The notes below the pieces were generated by a model. The model did not search any database and was not told the origin of the DNA. It saw nothing but the letters and a program-made list of their open reading frames with translations. Of a stretch of 38,474 bases of DNA, positions 17,241 through 24,612 are shown piece after piece. Numbering within the stretch: position 1 is the first letter of the stretch; every line of letters starts with the position of its first letter. Where the stretch lies: positions 1-38,474 of the forward strand of contig JBHHZP010000013.1 in NCBI GenBank assembly GCA_046758085.1, in the 5' to 3' direction. A program made the translations under genes and the position numbers. Origin of the DNA: VRUB01 sp046758085. Lineage in GTDB: Bacteria; Pseudomonadota; Gammaproteobacteria; Acidiferrobacterales; SPGG2.

Positions 17241-18635
17241 TCAGTGGACGCGCTCGTCATCCTCAGCGTTCGGAAAGTCCACTTCGACCTCGAGCCCGTT
17301 GTACACCGAAGTCTTAAGGCTAACCGTCCCCTTATGAAGTCCGGCAACACGCCGCACGATTGAGAGTCCAAGTCCACTTCCGGGCGCGTGGGACTCACGG
17401 CCACGATAAAAGCGCTCGAACACGGCGTAACGCCGCTCCGGCGGTATACCGGGGCCGTTGTCCACGACCCTCAACACAACCCGATCCTCCAAGGACTTAA
17501 TCGATACAGTAACCAGCCCTTCATGGGGCGTATAGCGGATCGCGTTGTCGATCAGGTTGCGCACGAGGATGCGTAAGGCCTCTGCGTTGCCCTGGACCAT
17601 ACCGGCACAATTCTCCTCCAGACTCATGTCGATGTCCTTGGCGATGGCGTCGCCGGCCAACCCTGCCATCACGTCCGATGTGATCTCACACAGGTCAATC
17701 CGCGTGAACTCCTGCAGACCCACCTCCGGGTCAATCCGCGCCATCGTGAGCAACTGCTCCACCAGGTGGGTGCCCCGGTCGACGCCTTCGATCACCTGGT
17801 CGAGGGCCTTGTCTCTCTCGGCCTTGCTTGTTGCCCGCTGTGCCACCTCCGCCTGTGTGCGTAGTCCCGCCAGCGGCGTACGCAGCTCATGGGCGGCATC
17901 TGCCGTCAGTCGCTTTTCTCGCTCGAACGCCTGTCCGAGGCGCTCGAGTAGTCCATTCAAGGCGTCGACCAGCGGTCTGACCTCATCCGGGGTCGGGTTG
18001 TTCGGTACCGGGTGCAACTGCGAAGGGGCCCGCTTGGCGATGTCCCGAGCGATCTGGTTGAGCGGATCAAGAGACCGCGCCACCCCGACCCAGATCAGTA
18101 TGGCGAGCAGCGGCAAGCCTAGCAGCATTGGCACCAACTGTTGCAGCGCAATTTGGTGAATCAGATCGTCGCGCACCTCACGTTGCTCGCCCACGTGAAT
18201 GCGAATCAAGCCATTAGTTTTCGACAAAGTAATCACTCGCCAGGGAGTACCGTCGATGCTTTCATCGCTGAAACCCTGATCGACATCGGAGAAGGGTGTT
18301 ACCGGCGCACCGGCGGAGCGGAAAACGGACCCATTGCGGCCGACCCAGATCTGGAAAGCGACCTTGTGTCGGTAGCGGTACTCCGCCAGATGCTCCTCAA
18401 GCTCGGTGATGAGCGGCTCTTGTTTTCCTTCACGCTGCTTCTCCTTTAACTCTTCTTCCAACTCATGGCTTACGAGAGACATGAGCACCGCGGCCGCCTG
18501 CGCAAGCTGTGCGTCAAAAAGATCATTTACCTCGGTGCGGGTATCGAAGTAACTGGTGACAGCGGTAATCCCCCACACGACCGCGGTCGCCGTGAGCAGC
18601 GTAATCAGTAAGCGGCGCCGGATAGAATAGCTCAT
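17241..18635 (-). CDS. QseC/PmrB-like sensor histidine kinase (two-component system 2)
   Basis: A 464-aa sensor kinase. TM1 is at about residues 9-28, a periplasmic domain with a charged coiled stretch (EEELKEKQREGKQEP) at 30-165, and TM2 at 168-187. HAMP follows, then His249 in DAAHELRTPLAG, N-box NLIDNAIRYTP, and G-boxes DNGPGIPPE and GSGLGLSIV. The domain plan is that of the QseC group of OmpR-partner kinases. The ATG at 18635 overlaps the regulator's stop by ATGA, which settles the start. It ends 100 nt from the convergent ArnT-like gene. The signal sensed is unknown. Confidence 0.92.
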   Translation of the reverse strand: MSYSIRRRLLITLLTATAVVWGITAVTSYFDTRTEVNDLFDAQLAQAAAVLMSLVSHELEEELKEKQREGKQEPLITELEEHLAEYRYRHKVAFQIWVGRNGSVFRSAGAPVTPFSDVDQGFSDESIDGTPWRVITLSKTNGLIRIHVGEQREVRDDLIHQIALQQLVPMLLGLPLLAILIWVGVARSLDPLNQIARDIAKRAPSQLHPVPNNPTPDEVRPLVDALNGLLERLGQAFEREKRLTADAAHELRTPLAGLRTQAEVAQRATSKAERDKALDQVIEGVDRGTHLVEQLLTMARIDPEVGLQEFTRIDLCEITSDVMAGLAGDAIAKDIDMSLEENCAGMVQGNAEALRILVRNLIDNAIRYTPHEGLVTVSIKSLEDRVVLRVVDNGPGIPPERRYAVFERFYRGRESHAPGSGLGLSIVRRVAGLHKGTVSLKTSVYNGLEVEVDFPNAEDDERVH

Positions 18636-19294
18636 CGATTCTTGTCGACGATATAGCCAACGCCGCGGATGGTGCGGATCAAGGAAGGGCCGAGTTTCTT
18701 GCGCAAGTGATGAATATGTACTTCGACGGCGTTGCTCTCTACCTCGTCGCCCCACGGGTAGAGGCTTTCTTCGATGCGAGCGCGCGACAAGACCCTGCCC
18801 TGGTTCTCCAGCAAGGTTTGCAGTACGGCAAACTCGCGGCCCGAAATGGTGACAGGCACGCCGGCGCGCGTAATTCGGTGCGCGGCCGGGTCCAGGACGA
18901 TCTCTCCGTACTCGATCAACGGGGCGCTGCGCTCGCGCGAGCGCCCGTGCAGGGCGCGCACGCGGGCCAACAGCTCGTCCAGCGCAAACGGCTTCACCAG
19001 GTAGTCATCCGCACCGCTATCGAGCCCTAACACGCGGTCGGCTACGGTATCTCTGGCTGTAAGAATAAGCACGGGCACATCATCGCCGCGCGCACGTGCA
19101 TCCTTGAGTAACTGAATCCCCGATATTTGCGGTAGACCCAAGTCCAGAATCACGAGCTCGTAGTCGATCGTCTGCAACGCCTGCTCCGCCGAGCGTCCGT
19201 CGGAGAGCCAGTCCACTGCATAGCCCTCCTGCGTGAGCCCGCTGCGAATTCCGTCACCAAGTATGCTATCGTCCTCAACCAACAGTAGGCGCAT
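18632..19294 (-). CDS. QseB/PmrA-like response regulator (two-component system 2)
   Basis: A 220-aa OmpR-family regulator very close in layout to QseB and PmrA: EDD at residues 7-9, Asp51 in VILDLGLPQISG, ADDYLVKPF, and a DNA-binding domain with RIEESLYPWGDEVESNAVEVHIHHLRKKLG split across its recognition helix and ending IRTIRGVGYIV. GGGGGTGAG lies about 6 nt before the ATG. This subfamily binds HTTAAK-N5-HTTAAK boxes; such boxes occur in this window at 23532-23548 and 24454-24470, but not in front of this gene itself. It probably controls the T_hemolysin operon upstream on the same strand (inference). Confidence 0.92.
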   Translation of the reverse strand: MRLLLVEDDSILGDGIRSGLTQEGYAVDWLSDGRSAEQALQTIDYELVILDLGLPQISGIQLLKDARARGDDVPVLILTARDTVADRVLGLDSGADDYLVKPFALDELLARVRALHGRSRERSAPLIEYGEIVLDPAAHRITRAGVPVTISGREFAVLQTLLENQGRVLSRARIEESLYPWGDEVESNAVEVHIHHLRKKLGPSLIRTIRGVGYIVDKNR

Positions 19295-19714
19295 TTAGAC
19301 TCACCCCCGGTCATCGAGCGTGGCGGGCATGTGGTTTTGTTGTCTCAGACTGTGATCGCTTGGGAAACTTTTCACAATCGGGAGACTAGCAACATCCGAC
19401 AACAGTTCTGGTGGCGGCGAAGCAGCTAGCACGTTATGAGTCTGCCCGACTATCCGAAAATGTATAGTCACCATCATAATAGCGGCCCGCACGCGCAATG
19501 GGAATTCCTCCCATTGCTGTCCGACAAGGCCCGGCGTGAAACGCTCAAACTCGTCAACACCGAAATGCCTGGGTTACATAGTCTGCGCTCAAAGGACATG
19601 GATCGCGTCTGCTCCGGGCCCGCACGGATCTCATTGCGGCGCTCTGCATCGGCAATCGCCAGCAATCCACACGTGCTTTTTTGTATCCCTGCACGCCTGG
19701 GCGAAGGGGTGGCG
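19295..19714. other. 420-bp intergenic region with two perfect inverted repeats
   Basis: Between the SDR gene and the QseB-like regulator gene, both on the minus strand, two perfect inverted repeats stand out: 19448-19469 (GACTAT, 10-bp spacer, ATAGTC) and 19495-19517 (GCAATGGGA, ATTCC, TCCCATTGC: 9-bp arms, 5-nt loop). Neither is followed by a U-run on either strand, so operators or transcript-stabilising hairpins fit better than terminators. No coding frame here is convincing. Confidence 0.45.
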
Positions 19715-20518
19715 TCATTTCGCCTGGGCGGCGAACTCGCTCACCTGTCGATGCTGCCGGCGCAGGGCGACATCGACCGCACCGGGTAAGAGTGCGTTGA
19801 TCCGCACGAACAGGCTTTCCGGCCAACCGATGTAGACATCGCGCGCGTCTCGTTGAATCGCATCGACCACGCGCGCTGCGACCTTGTCTGGCGTGTCCAT
19901 GCTCATGCCCAACGCCTCGCACATGCGGTATACCGCACCCGTGTTGAGGCCGGTGCGCGTGGCGCGGGGGGCAACGTAGGTAATGGTTATGCCACTGCCG
20001 GTGAGCTCGCGCCGCAGCGCTTGGGAGAACCCATGCATAGCGAACTTGCTGCTCGAATACACACTCATGTACGCGAAACCGATCGATCCGAAAACGGAGC
20101 CGATGTTGACAATGTGGCCCCTGCCCTGATCGAGCATGTTCGGCAACACCGCGCGCGTCAGCTGAACCGGGCCGATCACATTGATCGCGAAAAGCCGCTG
20201 GATGGCCTCGGACGATTGCGCGGCGAAGGGACCAAAATCCAGTACCCCTGCATTATTAATAAGCACGTCGATGCCGCCAAGAGCTGCTTGTGCTGCTTTC
20301 TGGATTTGCTGCGCGCCGCCTGGTTGGCTGATGTCTATCGTCATGGTCGAGGCGATCCCGCCCCCCTTGGCTTTCTGTGCCTGTAAGGTGTCCAGTATGC
20401 CCGCGTTGCGGCCCGCCAGTACCAGGCGCGCACCGGCAGCGGCCAACCGTAAGGCGGTCTCACGGCCAATGCCGCCGCACGCGCCGGTTAGCAGCACGCG
20501 TGCATCATTCAGCTGCAT
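19715..20518 (-). CDS. Short-chain dehydrogenase/reductase of the T_hemolysin cassette
   Basis: A 267-aa classical SDR using NAD(P)(H). The cofactor motif TGACGGIG is near residues 13-20, NNAGVL follows in the middle, and the catalytic series is Ser (GSVFGS), Tyr and Lys (YSSSK). After that comes PRATRTGL, matching the PGx-T region. The ATG at 20518 is chosen over an earlier in-frame start because GGGGGTGG sits just upstream and homologous SDRs start right before the first beta strand. It overlaps the diiron oxidase gene by 14 nt and is the last gene of the operon. It would reduce a ketone or aldehyde, or oxidise an alcohol, on the pathway intermediate (inference). Confidence 0.88.
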   Translation of the reverse strand: MQLNDARVLLTGACGGIGRETALRLAAAGARLVLAGRNAGILDTLQAQKAKGGGIASTMTIDISQPGGAQQIQKAAQAALGGIDVLINNAGVLDFGPFAAQSSEAIQRLFAINVIGPVQLTRAVLPNMLDQGRGHIVNIGSVFGSIGFAYMSVYSSSKFAMHGFSQALRRELTGSGITITYVAPRATRTGLNTGAVYRMCEALGMSMDTPDKVAARVVDAIQRDARDVYIGWPESLFVRINALLPGAVDVALRRQHRQVSEFAAQAK

Positions 20519-21188
20519 AGGCCACCCCCTTTGCTGCCACCTGCCAGGGAAGCGAGCGAAAAATGTCACCGTAGAGCTGGTACATGGCTTTGGCGCAATG
20601 AATCACCGCCGCCTTGTCCTCATTGCGATCCAATCGATTCATGAGATCCCGGAAGAACTCTACATGCCCGATGTCAAGCTCTCCGTGGGAACGCAGATAA
20701 CTGAATGCCTGTTTCGGCAGTTTAAGGGAGTGCTGTAACGCCTTGGCGGCCCGCGTTGCGTGTTGAATGCTGGTGCCCTCCAGAACTTGCACCATGCCGA
20801 AGAACCCGATCGGGTTCCGCCGCTGGATGGTATCGTAGGCGTAGGCGACCATGAGCTCGGTGGCAAGACGTGGCTTTCCGTGACACACGGCGTCCACGTC
20901 TCCCCCACCGGCCTGGATGTCGCTAAGAATCCATTCCTCATGTCCCATTTCTTCCTCAATGTACTTGCCGATCGCGGTGCGCAGCCACGCAACTCTTTCG
21001 GGCACCCGCGCGCCGCAGGCCATCAGCAAGGGTATGGTGTGCTTAACATGATGATAGGCCTCGGTAAGAAAGGCGATATAAACAGGCAGATCAAGCCGGC
21101 CGGCCACCCCGTCTTGGATGAACGGGATCTGATAAAGCGCTTCGCGCTCGCGCGCGGTGGCTGCTTGCAGCTCGTCGAAAAACATCAT
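20505..21188 (-). CDS. Heme-oxygenase-like diiron oxidase (iron-containing redox enzyme family)
   Basis: A 227-aa all-helical protein of the heme-oxygenase-like fold, often annotated TenA-like. The third-helix metal signature HxxxDxxH is intact (His168, Asp172, His175), and further candidate ligands lie at Glu137 (VLEGTS), in EEEMGHEEW (Glu78-80, His83) and in the first helix (EAYHHVKH, Glu43 to His50). This set resembles HDO enzymes such as CADD, UndA and SznF, which use two irons and O2 for C-C or N oxidation. It lacks the TenA active-site cysteine pattern as far as I can see. The gene overlaps the acyl ligase by ATGA. The reaction in this pathway is unknown. Confidence 0.8.
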   Translation of the reverse strand: MMFFDELQAATAREREALYQIPFIQDGVAGRLDLPVYIAFLTEAYHHVKHTIPLLMACGARVPERVAWLRTAIGKYIEEEMGHEEWILSDIQAGGGDVDAVCHGKPRLATELMVAYAYDTIQRRNPIGFFGMVQVLEGTSIQHATRAAKALQHSLKLPKQAFSYLRSHGELDIGHVEFFRDLMNRLDRNEDKAAVIHCAKAMYQLYGDIFRSLPWQVAAKGVAYAAE

Positions 21189-22708
21189 AGCTGTTGTTCC
21201 TTCAAAGATTGTGCATACATCTGTTCAATGCGTGTGGCGTAGCACGTCCAGATCGCATCACGACGCAGGTGCCCGCTCGGCGTGAGCTGCCCGTTTGCTA
21301 CGGAAAACGGCGCATCGGCCACCAGCCAGCTTGAGACACGCGCATAGTCGGGTAACGCTGTATTGGTCTGCGTAATCGCACTGGTGATCGCCGCCGCACC
21401 ATCGCCGTTCGCCGCCGCCGGCACGATCACCGCCGTGTTCCAGGGTCGTCCCTCGCCAAAGACCGCGGCCTGCGCGATCCCCGGTTGCAGTGCAAGTTCC
21501 CGCTCCACCCATTCGGGCGCTACGTTGCGACCAAAAGAGGTCACGAACATGTTCTTCTTGCGGCCGGTGATGTGCAGGTAACTGTCTTTATCCAGATACC
21601 CGAGGTCACCGGTGCGCACAAAACGGTCGCTGGCGGCCGGCGCGTCGCCCAGATAACCACTGAACACCGCGCCGGAAACAAGGATTTCGCCGTCCCCGGC
21701 AAACCGCAGGCGAACGTGAGGAAGCGGTTTTCCGACACTGCCGGGTTGGCGCTCGCCCGGGCCGTTGACGGCCACCACGGACGCGCACTCGGAGAGCCCA
21801 TAACCCTCGTAGACAGGCAGCCCGAATGTCAGCGCGCGGCGCACCAGCCGCTGCGACACGGGCGCGCCCCCCACCGCCAGGAAACGCAGCGCGGGCGGGG
21901 GCGCGGCACCACACTCGAGCTCCTTCACCAGCCTCTGCAGCATCTGCGGCACGAAAATCGCGCTGCTCGCCCGCCACTTGCTCAAGGCTGCGGCCATACG
22001 CGCGATATCTATGCCCGCGGCTCCAAGCACGCCAATAGAATGCAGTGACGGCACGCAACAGGTGCGACCGGCAAGCAAGGGCACATAGACGCCGCCGATG
22101 TTTTCAAGCAATGTCGTAAGCGGCAACACGCTGAGATGGCGCTCAACGGACCTCGCCGTGACGCGGATCAGCAGCGATTGTGCCACCGCGTCTATCACGC
22201 CCTGCTCCAGGCACACGCCCTTGGGCGCTCCCGTCGTTCCGGAGGTATAAGTGATTTTGGCAAAACTGTGTCGGTGCGGTTGCGCCGCCTGCCCGCCCAC
22301 CTGGAGTACGTGTATCGTCCGGCCCGCGACAACGCGGCTGCCCCGTGAATGAAGCGCCAATCCGCCTTTGACCAGTACCGGACTCAAGGTCTCCGGCGTA
22401 TCGGTCAACAGAACATCGACGCCCGCGTCCCGCACCGTATGCAGCAACTGGCTGGTGGAGAAGAACGCCGGGAGCGGAACAAGCACGATACGCGCCTGCT
22501 GCGCGGCGAGGTCGATGACCACCCACGCCGGGCCATTGTCCAGCAGCATCCCGACGCTGCGGTAGCCGCTGGCCGCCAGCCACTGATGCAAGCGCTTCAC
22601 CTCGGTAACCAGATCCTGGTAGCGCAGCTCCACTTCATCGCCGACAAGCGCGGTTCGTCGCGGCGAGGCTCCGGCAGTACTGCCGATGGCGGCAAGCACG
22701 ACACTCAC
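21185..22708 (-). CDS. AMP-binding acyl ligase of the T_hemolysin cassette
   Basis: A 507-aa member of the ANL adenylating superfamily, nearest long-chain acyl-CoA synthetases. Motifs: P-loop YTSGTTGAPKG, EGYGLSE, RTGDLGYLDKDSYLHITGRKKN and a C-terminal NGQLTPSGHLRRD. In acyl-CoA synthetases the last motif normally reads LTPTxKxKR, and its lysine orients the carboxylate for adenylation; here His is found where that Lys should be. The enzyme may therefore work differently or rely on other residues. The start is GTG, overlapping the T_hemolysin stop (GTGA). It probably activates a fatty or aromatic acid as its adenylate or thioester for the next enzymes (inference). Confidence 0.87.
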   Translation of the reverse strand: MSVVLAAIGSTAGASPRRTALVGDEVELRYQDLVTEVKRLHQWLAASGYRSVGMLLDNGPAWVVIDLAAQQARIVLVPLPAFFSTSQLLHTVRDAGVDVLLTDTPETLSPVLVKGGLALHSRGSRVVAGRTIHVLQVGGQAAQPHRHSFAKITYTSGTTGAPKGVCLEQGVIDAVAQSLLIRVTARSVERHLSVLPLTTLLENIGGVYVPLLAGRTCCVPSLHSIGVLGAAGIDIARMAAALSKWRASSAIFVPQMLQRLVKELECGAAPPPALRFLAVGGAPVSQRLVRRALTFGLPVYEGYGLSECASVVAVNGPGERQPGSVGKPLPHVRLRFAGDGEILVSGAVFSGYLGDAPAASDRFVRTGDLGYLDKDSYLHITGRKKNMFVTSFGRNVAPEWVERELALQPGIAQAAVFGEGRPWNTAVIVPAAANGDGAAAITSAITQTNTALPDYARVSSWLVADAPFSVANGQLTPSGHLRRDAIWTCYATRIEQMYAQSLKEQQL

Positions 22709-23481
22709 AGGGCGTACTCTCGACCACTAGTTGGAAGGTCCGGTGGTGCCGCGCGCCCTTGGGCAGCACCCACGCGGTACGCACGACACCACAAGGCCTT
22801 CAGGGGGGATGAACTCTCCGCCACGAACAGCTTGCTGCGCAAATGGTGAAAGGTACGACGAACGTCAGTCGCCACGACCCACGGATGTACGTCGTAGTAA
22901 GAGCCCCAGCACGTATCCGCATCAGCAACGCGTTCCTTCACGGCGGGCGCCATCCGAACAAGATCGATGCCCAGCCTGGAAAAGGTGTTGAGCAGCGTTG
23001 GCGTGCCGGTAAAGATAACCCAGCGCAAACCCATGCCCTTGAGAAGCGCTGTCAGTACCATGATCAGCCTGCGCGCACCACCTGGCGACGTGGAAACGAG
23101 ATTACCCACTTCAACGATGCGTGCGCGATGGATCTGGATGCCGAGTCGCTGACTCAGCATCGCGTCAGCCGGCCACTCAAGGTACGCCTCCAAAAACAGG
23201 GGTTCATCTGCGGCAAGGCGGTACCCCAGGGCGCCGATGAGAGTGTCGTCCAGTCTTCGCAGTGCCAGCAAGTGCGGCAGGAAGTCCTGCAGGTTGGCCC
23301 CATACACCCTGCGGTAGCGCTCATAAATGTATTGCTCGAGCTCGAGCCGGTCAGGCTCACTCGGCCCTACGACCTCAAGATCGATTACCCCGGGTGAACC
23401 GGATGTTGCGATGCCGGATTGCCTGGCGGCCGCGGTGCCATGACCGCGTCGTGAATGACTTGATAAAACTGGGTGATTCAT
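22705..23481 (-). CDS. Thermostable hemolysin (T_hemolysin) family protein
   Basis: A 258-aa protein of the T_hemolysin family, named after Vibrio delta-VPH. Typical segments are YERYRRVYGANLQDFLPHLL, LFLEAYLEWPAD, RIVEVGNLVSTSPGGARRL, WVIFTGTPTLLNTFSRLGI and CWGSYYDVHPWVVA. It has no signal peptide or membrane helix, which argues against an exported toxin. The pattern EVGNL..GGARRL..F.RLG resembles acyl-CoA N-acyltransferase (GNAT-like) folds, so it may transfer the acyl group activated by the next enzyme (inference). It is the first gene of a four-gene coupled operon; the ATG has CGGAG 7 nt upstream, and a PmrA/QseB-type box lies 51 nt upstream of the start codon. Confidence 0.88.
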   Translation of the reverse strand: MNHPVLSSHSRRGHGTAAARQSGIATSGSPGVIDLEVVGPSEPDRLELEQYIYERYRRVYGANLQDFLPHLLALRRLDDTLIGALGYRLAADEPLFLEAYLEWPADAMLSQRLGIQIHRARIVEVGNLVSTSPGGARRLIMVLTALLKGMGLRWVIFTGTPTLLNTFSRLGIDLVRMAPAVKERVADADTCWGSYYDVHPWVVATDVRRTFHHLRSKLFVAESSSPLKALWCRAYRVGAAQGRAAPPDLPTSGREYAL

Positions 23482-23515
23482 TCCGTACTCCGTTGCGTGC
23501 GTTAACTCTGGGTTC

Positions 23516-23548
23516 AGAATAAGGAACGATTCTTAATGCAACCTTAAA
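23516..23548 (-). promoter_or_regulatory. PmrA/QseB-type box and -10 element of the T_hemolysin operon
   Basis: On the transcribed strand TTTAAG-GTTGC-ATTAAG (23532-23548) fits the PmrA consensus HTTAAK-N5-HTTAAK exactly, with the required 11-bp period. Ten bases on, TATTCT (23516-23521) is a plausible -10, and there is no good -35, as expected for an activator-dependent promoter. The QseB/PmrA-like regulator encoded at 18632-19294 is the obvious candidate. Confidence 0.6.
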
Positions 23549-23596
23549 TCCGCCCGCACTGTTCCTGTTGCCGGGACAGCCGTCGGCAAGGGTTTC

Positions 23597-24127
23597 TCAA
23601 CGGTGAACGGATTGTTCATGGTGCTGTGTCCCAGGCCACGCTCGCAACCTCGGGATCCAGCGGGGAACGTTGGCTTGATACACGAGGTAGTCTTCGCCAA
23701 ACCTTTTCTTCAAGCCCTTTTCTTCTATCAGCGGAAAATAGATTGTGTGGACCGCGAAGAAAAACAGCGTCCATGCTGCAAGCGGCCAGGACTGCAAGAA
23801 CATAGACTCTGCGAGCAGAATGACTACAACACTGGTGATCATGGGGTTTCTGACGTGACGGTAGGGGCCACATATCACGAGTTTCTTTGGAGGGTTCCAT
23901 GGGGCAAACGTCCCATCGCCGAACTTCAGGAACAACGAGTCAGTCCAGATCCTCAAGCCCAATCCAACGACGCCTACCAATGACGCAGCCCAGAACATGA
24001 CCTGACCGGTATCCGGCAAAGTAGCTGCATACTTGGTGCCGGCGCTCGCCCACAGGATCGCCGCTGGGATGAGCACAAGCACCATGCCCGGCAATACAAT
24101 CAGCGCGCGTACGAATGGCCATTTCAT
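23597..24127 (-). CDS. Isoprenylcysteine carboxyl methyltransferase-like membrane protein
   Basis: A 176-aa membrane protein with four to five hydrophobic segments and the ICMT/PEMT SAM-binding motif GPYRHVRNPM near residues 85-94, followed by the acidic IEEKGLKKRFGEDYLVYQANVPRWIP. It would methylate a lipid or prenylated acceptor. The ATG at 24127 (MKWPFVRAL) is preferred: an in-frame ATG at 24154 lies inside the terminal inverted repeat of a MITE-like element, so those nine codons are probably not original. It lies between two PmrA/QseB-type boxes and may belong to the same regulon as the T_hemolysin operon (inference). Confidence 0.8.
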   Translation of the reverse strand: MKWPFVRALIVLPGMVLVLIPAAILWASAGTKYAATLPDTGQVMFWAASLVGVVGLGLRIWTDSLFLKFGDGTFAPWNPPKKLVICGPYRHVRNPMITSVVVILLAESMFLQSWPLAAWTLFFFAVHTIYFPLIEEKGLKKRFGEDYLVYQANVPRWIPRLRAWPGTQHHEQSVHR

Positions 24128-24146
24128 CTTTGCAAACCTGGAACTG

Positions 24147-24324
24147 GCCCGCATTTCTCACCAGCTATCTACTGTGGGCGCGTATCTGCCCGCGTTTACG
24201 GCGTTGCGCTCGGAAAATGTGCTCAACGTAGTGTCAGCTACGCCTCCGCGCATTTTCGCTCGCACGCCTTGTAGCCACGGCCATCTCCGCGCCCTCGCTA
24301 CGATACCCGGTGAGAAATGCAGGC
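24147..24324. repeat. MITE-like element with imperfect terminal inverted repeats
   Basis: GCCCGCATTTCTCACC (24147-24162) and GGTGAGAAATGCAGGC (24309-24324) are inverted copies matching at 15 of 16 positions; weaker similarity runs on to about 36 bp (TATC and GGGCGCG blocks). Inside is a nested palindrome: GAAAATG/CATTTTC (24213-24219 and 24251-24257) around CGTAG-TGTCAG-CTACG (24227-24242). It encodes nothing convincing. No target-site duplication is evident. It separates a PmrA/QseB-type box from the methyltransferase gene. Confidence 0.55.
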
Positions 24325-24453
24325 TACGGCGTGTCTTGGAAATAAAGGCTCGTCATGTCGGCACCCGAGCCCAGTCGAAAAACACCTTCCAGCCGTAACG
24401 GGTTTTACGCGGTCAGCACGATGCGCACTCTGGATACAGCATAAGCCGCGATT

Positions 24454-24470
24454 CTTAACCCAAGCTTAAG
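24454..24470 (-). promoter_or_regulatory. Second PmrA/QseB-type direct repeat
   Basis: On the minus strand CTTAAG-CTTGG-GTTAAG, with an 11-bp period; five of six bases in the second half fit HTTAAK. It lies about 330 bp upstream of the methyltransferase gene, apparently pushed away by the MITE-like element. The stretch 24471-24612 shows nothing else apart from GGAGGAGG near 24505. Confidence 0.45.
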
Positions 24471-24612
24471 ACTTGCAAGAACCGCGCTTGACGATCAAAA
24501 ACCGGGAGGAGGTGGCCAGGCGCTACTACTATTTCCGCATATCGGGAGACTGAAGGTGACCGCCGGGTTCCCAGGGTGAAGCGCGCTACGTGAGCCGGAA
24601 ATGCGAGGGCAA

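Noticed and set aside
19436..19789. Plus-strand frame of 117 codons between the SDR and regulator genes
   Set aside because: It overlaps the end of the SDR gene, spans both inverted repeats, has no ribosome binding site and an unconvincing composition.
24033..24398. Plus-strand frame of 121 codons across the MITE-like element
   Set aside because: It lies antisense to the methyltransferase start and in repeat sequence; no domain features.
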